From NCBI GenBank assembly GCA_934597175.1, contig CAKTQR010000004.1, positions 23,271 through 87,270 of the forward strand: a stretch of DNA of 64,000 bases, in the 5' to 3' direction. This document shows, piece by piece, positions 48,771 through 54,934 of the stretch; positions within the stretch are counted from its first letter, which is position 1, and every line of letters begins with the position of its first letter. Under the pieces are notes generated by a model. It did not search any database. It worked only from the letters and a program-made list of their open reading frames with translations, and was not told where the DNA came from. This DNA is from an uncultured Oscillospiraceae bacterium (GTDB lineage: Bacteria; Bacillota; Clostridia; Oscillospirales; Oscillospiraceae). Both the position numbers and the translations under genes were made by a program.

Positions 48771-49174
48771 TACGGTTCTAAAGCTGTAGAAATGAGTTTA
48801 GCTTTAAGCTGACTCAGAGCTGGATCCCTATCGCCTGCCACCCGAGAGCTTTGTGCGTTCTTTAAGTTTGCTTCTGGCAGGTGCTTGCAGTTTTGACTGT
48901 GCAATTTTTCGTTCAGGCAAGGCGAAGCTTGATGGCAATACTTGCGTGTATTGGCGAGAGCTTTAACGCAGCATGGACGGAAAAGGGCCAGTCAAAACCG
49001 ATAGGTATTCGGCTCTGAGCCAGCTCGATTAAAAGGGAACATGGTTCGAATCCATGACAGCCGCCATTACTGTATTTGACACAACGGGAGTCCATTTTGC
49101 CATTGGTGTGGCCTGTCCTTCGGCGGGTGCACTGAGAAGGCGGGCTTTCCGGTCATAAGTCAGGAGACCTGCCG
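48771..49174 (+). promoter_or_regulatory. Cobalamin riboswitch
   Basis: The core AAAAGGGAAC...GGTTCGAATCC...GCCGCCATTACTGT (49031-49073) and the B12 box AGTCAGGAGACCTGCC (49158-49173) match the cobalamin riboswitch consensus in order and spacing. The 5' part appears to be GGTTC (48775-48779) and the following stem, but the loop of the peripheral stem is occupied by the 219-base dispersed element R3 (48807-49025), whose end stem AGCTGACTCAGAGC/GCTCTGAGCCAGCT may replace a natural helix. It should switch off the operon when cobalamin is bound. Confidence 0.88.
48807..49025 (+). repeat. Dispersed structured element, family 1, copy R3, inside the riboswitch leader
   Basis: Bounded by AGCTGACTCAGAGC (48807-48820) and GCTCTGAGCCAGCT (49012-49025). 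The inner arm CCCTATCG pairs with CGATAGG. CCTGCCA/TGGCAGG and GTTTTGA/TCAAAAC stems correspond to those of R1, R2 and R4 with different but complementary bases. The core is diverged (AGGCGAAGCTTGATGGC). It is the shortest and most degenerate copy. Confidence 0.75.
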
Positions 49175-49209
49175 TGCTTTTTAGGTTTACATTTACTTTG
49201 GCGTGAAGA

Positions 49210-49326
49210 GTGCAGCCGATTTATCATTGTCCGTTTGGCTTTGGTCGGGGCGCTCGTTTTTTGTTGCCTCACGCTAAGGTCAGACTTGTGATACCCGTCT
49301 CCGGGGATAAATTGCTGCACTTTTTT
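49210..49326 (+). terminator. Riboswitch-controlled terminator with a long loop
   Basis: GTGCAGC-ATTTAT (49210-49224) pairs with ATAAAT-GCTGCAC (49307-49320) and is followed by T6 (49321-49326): an intrinsic terminator with an ~80-base loop. The loop holds GTCTCC (49298-49302 region), complementary to GGAGAC in the B12 box, and TCACGC (49269-49274), complementary to GCGTGA (49201-49206), offering alternative folds. Confidence 0.7.
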
Positions 49327-49328
49327 AG

Positions 49329-49611
49329 TACCCTCGGTTGACAAGAGACTACACGCCTGACAGCGCCCCTTTTCTGCGCCTTCCGCTCTTTTTTGCCTTG
49401 GCGGGTTACGACCCGCCTTCACCAAAGAAGAACGAAAATCGCAAGAAAATTGACTGCTGTCAGGTGCGAAGCAGTTTTGGGAGAGCTGATTTTCGTTCAG
49501 GCAAAGATAAAGCCCGACGGCCATAATGGACATATATGGCCTGGGGATTTAGCGAAGCATGGGCGGAAAGCAGCCTGCCAAAACCGTGCATTCTCTTGTT
49601 AACCGAGGGTA
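49329..49611 (+). repeat. Dispersed structured element, family 1, copy R4
   Basis: Bounded by TACCCTCGGTTGACAAGAGA (49329-49348) and TCTCTTGTTAACCGAGGGTA (49592-49611), complementary at 19 of 20 positions, with the exception a G-T pair. CCTGACAG/CTGTCAGG and GTTTTGG/CCAAAAC stems replace the CTGTCAG/CTGACAG and GTTTTGA/TCAAAAC of R1 and R2. The GGCAAAGATAAAGCCCGACG core (49500-49519) is conserved. It lies between the riboswitch terminator and the first structural gene. Confidence 0.87.
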
Positions 49612-49647
49612 ATAGAAAGAGTGTATATTTTTTTACGGAGGTTAAAC

Positions 49648-52350
49648 ATGAAAAACACCGGCAAAAGACTGCTTGCCGCCGTGCTTGCGGTAGTGATGCT
49701 CGCATCGCTGTCGTTCGCGGCATTTGCGGCGCAGACAGATGACGACGAATTTAAGGTCGTCGTGTCCATGGAGGGCCTGACTCTTGGCCAGGGTCTGTAT
49801 TTTGAGCCGCAGGCATACACGCTGAGCGAGATAAACGCCCTGCTTGCGACCGAGGGCTACGGGCCTCTTGACCGCAGCGAGGTGACCGCAGGTCTTGCAA
49901 CGCTTGCGTTCTTCATCGACCACGACATTGATTACACCATGACCGGCGACTGGGCGGACACCGCCTATGTTTCCGGCGTCAAGGGCATCGACAAGGGCTA
50001 TCTTGACATCCCCTCGGTCATCACCGACAACGGCGGCCCGACCAATGACTCCAACGACGGCAACGACGACGAGTACCTCGGCGAGTTCGACTATGATTCA
50101 ATGTCCGGCTGGATGATCACCGTCAACGACTTCATGATCAATGTCGGCTGCGCAGGCTGGTACCTTGAAAACGAGGATCAGAAGGCGCTTTGCCCGACCG
50201 ACCTCGGCAACACCTATGTTGTCCGCTGGCAGTTTACGCTGCACGGCTACGGCGCCGACCTCGGCGTTGACACCGGCTGGGGCATGCCCGCATATTTTGA
50301 GGGCGCACAGAAGGCAGCCCTGTACGCCGCTTACGCAAACTGCAACGATGCCGCCAAGAAGGAAGCTGTCATGCCCGTCATGGAAAACCTCACCGCAACG
50401 CAGGACGAGGTAGACGCAGCAGTCGCAGTCCTCACTGCCGATGACGGCGGCGACAAGGCAGATTACAAGACCACCCTCAACGAGACCATGGCGCAGCTTG
50501 CGGCGACCGTAACAGAGCCGAGCTTCGGCACGGGCGGCGGCGAGTGGACGGTACTGTCTCTTGCACGAGGCGGCTACTATGACACCGACAGCAAGTACTT
50601 TGAAGACTACTACTCCCGCATTGAGCAGACCGTCAAGGAAACGGCGGCTTCCGTCAACCAAAACGGTGCGCTCCACAAGGTCAAGAGCACCGAAAACTCC
50701 CGCCTTATCATGGCGCTTTCCGCCATCGGCAAAGACCCGACCAAGGTCGGCGGCGTTGACCTTGTCGGCGCATACAGCGCAAACGGCTTTGGCTGGATAA
50801 AGAAGCAGGGGCTCAACGGACCGGTATTCGCCCTCATCGCCCTTGATACATACAACTACAAGACCTCGGATGCAACCATCCGTCAGCAGTGCGTGAACTA
50901 CATCCTCGAGGCAGAGCTCGCAAACGGCGGCTGGGCACTTTCCGGCACGACCGCAGACCCCGACATGACAGCAATGGCGCTTCAGGCGCTGGCGCATTAC
51001 GCCGACAACGCCGATGTCAAGGCCGCAGCCGAGCGTGGCTTTGCAGCCCTTTCGAGCATCCAGAAGGATAACGGCGGCTACGCCTCCTGGGGCAGCGTAA
51101 ACTCCGAGAGCATCGCACAGGTCATCGTCGCCTGTACCGCTTGGGGCATCGACCCGAGCACCGACAGCCGCTTTGCGAAATCCGGCGGCTCGGCAGTCGA
51201 CGCTCTGCTTGAGTTCTACATCCCCGAGGGCAAGGGCTTTGCCCATGTGCTTGAGACCACCGGCGGCTACGCAGGCGGCGAGGTGAACGCAATGGCGACC
51301 GATCAGGCCTGCTACGCCCTCGTTGCATACGACCGCTTTGTGAATAATAAAAACGCACTTTACGACATGACCGATGTTGCCCGCCCCGAGCCCGCCGGAA
51401 TCTCCGCAAGCATCTCGCTGCCCGCCGAGATCAGCAACAAGAAGGGTACGAGCTTCAACGCCATCGTAAGCGTCTCCGATTGGGACAGCGAGGCAGGCTG
51501 GAAGCTCGCCGACGCCACCCTCAGCATCCCCGAAAATGTCACCGTCACGGGCGTCACCGTGGGCAGCCGTGTCTCCGGCGGCAAGGTCATGTACAACCTT
51601 GATAACGGCAAGCTGCGCATAGTCTACTTTGATGCCGATAATAACAGCGACATCAAGGTCAGCGGCACGAGCTTCCCCGCAGAATTTTTCATCATCGGTC
51701 TTGAGCTCACGGACGATATCAGCGTCAGGAACAAGGGCGAGATAACCGTTTCCGTCGACGAAATGAATCTTAAGAAAAGCTCCGACGACAGCGACGACAG
51801 CGCAGTCACCGTCGTCAGCACCGCCACCGCCAAGGCGACCTCCGATGTCGTCAAGGGCGTGTCGTTCAGCGCAAAGTGCCTGTATGTCGGCGACGGCGTT
51901 GACCTTATCTCGACCGACAAAATGGCTATCGCAGTGTCCGCAACGGAGCTCGAAAACGGCTCGCAGATAAGCTTTAAGGACGGCGCAGTCAAGCTCCACT
52001 ACAGCCGCCTGCTTTCTGAAAAGCTCGGCGTGTGCACCTATGTCGCAATGGTTTCGGCTGACGCAGACCTTGCTGAGTTTGCAAACGCCGCAAACTACAC
52101 CTACGACGAGACCCGGACCGCCGATGCGCTCGACTTCGGCGACACAAACTCCGACGGCGTTATAAACGCCCAGGATGCGCTCAACGCCGCAAACGCATGG
52201 CTGCGCAAGACCGACGCTCCCGACGACGAGACCATCCTGCGCACCAATGTCACCGGCGACGGCCGCATCAACACCTCCGACGCACTGGGCATCGTTGAAA
52301 ACTTCGTAAACGGCGACGATTTCGGCGTTGTCGCAAAAGCAGTAGCATAA
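49648..52350 (+). CDS. Secreted intrinsic-factor-like protein with cohesin-like and dockerin domains
   Basis: The 900-residue product has a signal peptide (1-28). Next is a DUF4430-like beta domain (36-210; SGWMITVNDFMINVG and YVVRWQFTLHGYG), the fold of the C-terminal half of transcobalamin/intrinsic factor. An alpha/alpha-toroid follows (about 275-575) with prenyltransferase/squalene-cyclase-type repeats (GGWALSGTTADPDMTAMALQAL; NGGYASWGSVNSESIAQVI; ATDQACYALVAY), like the helical half of intrinsic factor. A cohesin-like sandwich (583-725) and a type I dockerin (829-893; DTNSDGVINAQDAL and NVTGDGRINTSDAL) complete it. GGAGG lies 8 bases before the ATG. Placed behind a cobalamin riboswitch, it is inferred to bind corrinoids at the cell surface. 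Confidence 0.85.
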   Translation: MKNTGKRLLAAVLAVVMLASLSFAAFAAQTDDDEFKVVVSMEGLTLGQGLYFEPQAYTLSEINALLATEGYGPLDRSEVTAGLATLAFFIDHDIDYTMTGDWADTAYVSGVKGIDKGYLDIPSVITDNGGPTNDSNDGNDDEYLGEFDYDSMSGWMITVNDFMINVGCAGWYLENEDQKALCPTDLGNTYVVRWQFTLHGYGADLGVDTGWGMPAYFEGAQKAALYAAYANCNDAAKKEAVMPVMENLTATQDEVDAAVAVLTADDGGDKADYKTTLNETMAQLAATVTEPSFGTGGGEWTVLSLARGGYYDTDSKYFEDYYSRIEQTVKETAASVNQNGALHKVKSTENSRLIMALSAIGKDPTKVGGVDLVGAYSANGFGWIKKQGLNGPVFALIALDTYNYKTSDATIRQQCVNYILEAELANGGWALSGTTADPDMTAMALQALAHYADNADVKAAAERGFAALSSIQKDNGGYASWGSVNSESIAQVIVACTAWGIDPSTDSRFAKSGGSAVDALLEFYIPEGKGFAHVLETTGGYAGGEVNAMATDQACYALVAYDRFVNNKNALYDMTDVARPEPAGISASISLPAEISNKKGTSFNAIVSVSDWDSEAGWKLADATLSIPENVTVTGVTVGSRVSGGKVMYNLDNGKLRIVYFDADNNSDIKVSGTSFPAEFFIIGLELTDDISVRNKGEITVSVDEMNLKKSSDDSDDSAVTVVSTATAKATSDVVKGVSFSAKCLYVGDGVDLISTDKMAIAVSATELENGSQISFKDGAVKLHYSRLLSEKLGVCTYVAMVSADADLAEFANAANYTYDETRTADALDFGDTNSDGVINAQDALNAANAWLRKTDAPDDETILRTNVTGDGRINTSDALGIVENFVNGDDFGVVAKAVA

Positions 52351-52353
52351 GCT

Positions 52354-52977
52354 ATGGAAGAGACGAAAAAAAGCAAGAAAAAAGTAACAATCATCGTTCT
52401 GCTCGTGCTCATTGCACTTGCGGCGCTGGCATTTTTCCTGTTCAGGGACGGTGGGGCATTATCTCTTGCCCCTGCCGTCACCATCGAAACGCCCGACAAG
52501 AAAAGCCCGGACGATAGGGAGGAGTTCACGCTCGATGTGACGCTGTCCGACCTCAAGGACGGCGGCCTGTATCCGGCGGCGAGCTTCTCAATGAACTTTG
52601 ACTCGAACAAGCTCGAATTTCTCGGGCTTGAGGAGGGCAATGTTGCCGTTCCGTGCGAGAAAAAGGCAAACGGAGCGGTGACCGAGCTTCCCGAATGGGG
52701 CGTGAATGTCGAGCGCAGCAACGAGATAGGGCAGATAAATGTCATGTATCTTGACCTGTCCGGAGGCAGGCAGGCGTTTTCCAAGGACCTGCTGCCAGAC
52801 GGGGACAGGGTGCTCTTCAGGCTCAAATTCAAGCTCCGGGGCAGCGTGCAAAGCGGCGATATCATCGAGATATCGTTTGCCGATGCGGTGTTCGCCGCAA
52901 GCGATGAGAAAGGCAGCCTTGCGTCCGTCAAAAACACGCTAAAGACCCGCAGCGGCAGAGTGGTCATAGGAGACTGA
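52354..52977 (+). CDS. Membrane-anchored cohesin-domain protein
   Basis: The 207-residue product has a short basic cytoplasmic end, one membrane helix (about 11-32, VTIIVLLVLIALAALAFFLF) and an extracellular cohesin-like beta sandwich (39-205; FTLDVTLSDLKDGGLYPAASFSMNFDSNKLEFLGLE; GDRVLFRLKFKLRG; ISFADAVFAASDEKG). It starts 3 bases after the previous stop with no clear ribosome site, so translation is coupled. It is the natural receptor for the dockerin of the preceding protein, tethering it to the membrane; the cohesin type is inferred from pattern only. Confidence 0.8.
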   Translation: MEETKKSKKKVTIIVLLVLIALAALAFFLFRDGGALSLAPAVTIETPDKKSPDDREEFTLDVTLSDLKDGGLYPAASFSMNFDSNKLEFLGLEEGNVAVPCEKKANGAVTELPEWGVNVERSNEIGQINVMYLDLSGGRQAFSKDLLPDGDRVLFRLKFKLRGSVQSGDIIEISFADAVFAASDEKGSLASVKNTLKTRSGRVVIGD

Positions 52978-52978
52978 T

Positions 52979-54040
52979 ATGAAGAAATTTATAAGCCTTC
53001 TTCTGTGCCTCGTGATGCTGCTTTCGGTCACGGGCTGCGGCGATCTTCTCGCCGCAAACGAAAATGTTTTGCAGGGAAGCGTTGACCTTAATGAGGACGG
53101 CATAGTCCCCGAAAGCACCGTGCAGCAGATAAAGGACGAGTCCGCCGTTGTAGTGTTCTGCGGTCAAAGCGGCGCTTACCGCTACGAGTGGACGGTGTTC
53201 GGCAGCGATATAACCGAGGTCAAGGCGCTCAATTTCGGCCTTGATATCGACAACGCCGAAAACGGCATTTACATTGACCTGCACGCAACGGAGAGCTTCG
53301 GCTTTGCGCCGGTTTTGTCCGTGTATCTTGACACGCAGTGGGACTGCCAAACGGCGACGGTGTATAAGTCCGATGAGAAAACGCCGCTGTGCTCTGCGTC
53401 CGTCACCGGCGAAAAGACGAGTATTTTAAACTTCGCCGTGACCGAGGTCATGCCGAACATGCTCGTCAAGCCCGACGACACACCGAGCGATACCCCCGCC
53501 GCCTCGACCGACAGGGTCGTGTCCGACGGCAAGCAGACCAAGCAGGATAAGTATAAAACCGACCCCGTGCCTGCGGGCAAGCCCATGCCCGTTGAGCCGG
53601 AGAACACGACGGTCGACAAGCGCACAAAGTATACCTGCACCTTCTCTATAGAGTGCTCGACGATACTCAATAACCTTGACATGCTCGAGCCCGATAAGCT
53701 CGACGCCGTGCCGTCCGACGGCATTATCCTGCCTGCGCAGACGGTGACCTTCTACGAGGGCGAGTCGGTGTACGATGTTTTAAAGCGCATCTGCGCCGAA
53801 AAGGGCATACACATGGAAGCGTCGTTCACGCCCATGTACAACAGCGCCTATGTCGAGGGCATCCACAACCTTTATGAGTTCGACTGCGGACAGGCCTCCG
53901 GCTGGATGTACCGTGTCGACGGCTGGTATCCCAACTACGGGTGCAGCCGCTATCAGCTAAAGCAGGGCGAAACGGTCGAGTGGCGCTACACCTGCGCCTA
54001 CGGCGACGATATCGGCGGCGGCTACGCAATGGGAAGCTGA
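52979..54040 (+). CDS. DUF4430 lipoprotein, predicted corrinoid-binding
   Basis: The 353-residue product has a lipoprotein signal (LLSVTGC, lipidated Cys about residue 19), a beta-rich N-terminal domain, a Thr/Pro/Lys linker (about 160-205) and a C-terminal DUF4430 domain (about 215-350) ending SGWMYRVDGWYPNYGCSRYQLKQGETVEWRYTCAYGDDIG. DUF4430 is structurally the beta domain of transcobalamin/intrinsic factor and occurs with ECF transporters. AGGAG precedes the ATG. It probably completes the ligand site or hands the ligand to the transporter. Confidence 0.87.
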   Translation: MKKFISLLLCLVMLLSVTGCGDLLAANENVLQGSVDLNEDGIVPESTVQQIKDESAVVVFCGQSGAYRYEWTVFGSDITEVKALNFGLDIDNAENGIYIDLHATESFGFAPVLSVYLDTQWDCQTATVYKSDEKTPLCSASVTGEKTSILNFAVTEVMPNMLVKPDDTPSDTPAASTDRVVSDGKQTKQDKYKTDPVPAGKPMPVEPENTTVDKRTKYTCTFSIECSTILNNLDMLEPDKLDAVPSDGIILPAQTVTFYEGESVYDVLKRICAEKGIHMEASFTPMYNSAYVEGIHNLYEFDCGQASGWMYRVDGWYPNYGCSRYQLKQGETVEWRYTCAYGDDIGGGYAMGS

Positions 54041-54934
54041 ATGAGAAATACCGACACATTTTCGGGCTACCACCCGACGGTAAACTTCATATATTTTGCG
54101 CTGGTTTTGTTCTTCGGCATGATATTTATGCACCCGGCGTGCCTTGCTGTTGCCGTTTTCGGCTCAGCGGTCTATGCCGTGCGCCTTAATGGGTGCAAGG
54201 CGGCGGGCTTCGGGCTTAAATTCATACTGCCGGTCGTGCTGCTGGCTGTGGTCATAAACCCCGCCTTCAACCACGCCGGGGAGACCGTTTTGCTCTACCT
54301 GTCAAACGGCAACCCCATAACCAAAGAGAGCATCGCATACGGCCTCGCCGCCGGAGCGATGCTCGCTTTGGTGCTTATGTGGTTTTATTGCAGCACCGAG
54401 GTTTTGTCCTCGGACAAGTTTGTGTACATTTTCGGGCGGGTCAGCCCGGCGCTTGCGCTCATTTTGAGCATGACCCTGCGCTTTGTGCCAAAGTTCAAAA
54501 AGCAGCTCGACCTTGTCCGGCAGGCTCGCCGCAGCGTCGGCTGCGACACGGCAAACGGCAGCGTATTAATGCGCACGAAAAATGCGATAACCGTGCTCTC
54601 GGGCATGGTGACATGGTCGCTTGAGAACGCCATCGATACTGCCGACAGCATGAAAAGCCGTGGCTATGGGCTGAAGCACCGCAGCTCGTTTTCAATTTAC
54701 CGCTTCGATAAGCGGGACAGGCGCATGCTCGTGTGGCTTTTGCTGTGCGGCGGGGTCATATTCGCCGCCGTATTCACCGGCGGGCTCAGCTGGCGATACT
54801 TTCCGAACATTCGAGGCTCGATGAGCCCCATGACATTTTGTGCGCTTGCGGCGTATCTTGCGCTGTGCCTGACGCCGACTGTCATCGATCTGAGGGAGGA
54901 GCGAAGATGGAAGTCTTTAATATCGAAAGCCTAA
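54041..54934 (+). CDS. ECF transporter transmembrane subunit EcfT
   Basis: The 297-residue product has six membrane segments and the two coupling-helix regions of EcfT/CbiQ proteins, with the motif ENAIDTADSMKSRGYG (about 195-210) contacting the ATPases. It starts one base after the DUF4430 stop, and its end overlaps the next gene by 28 bases. It is divergent from the CbiQ at 15390-16190 and belongs to a separate vitamin-type transporter. Confidence 0.92.
   Translation: MRNTDTFSGYHPTVNFIYFALVLFFGMIFMHPACLAVAVFGSAVYAVRLNGCKAAGFGLKFILPVVLLAVVINPAFNHAGETVLLYLSNGNPITKESIAYGLAAGAMLALVLMWFYCSTEVLSSDKFVYIFGRVSPALALILSMTLRFVPKFKKQLDLVRQARRSVGCDTANGSVLMRTKNAITVLSGMVTWSLENAIDTADSMKSRGYGLKHRSSFSIYRFDKRDRRMLVWLLLCGGVIFAAVFTGGLSWRYFPNIRGSMSPMTFCALAAYLALCLTPTVIDLREERRWKSLISKA

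Noticed and set aside
49031..49073. tRNA-like GGTTCGAATCC T-loop sequence
   Set aside because: No acceptor or anticodon stems fit; the sequence is part of the cobalamin riboswitch core (AAAAGGGAAC...ACTGT).
50098..51999. 633-codon antisense frame opposite the toroid/cohesin protein
   Set aside because: Shadow of a well-supported multidomain gene; low-complexity composition and no start site.
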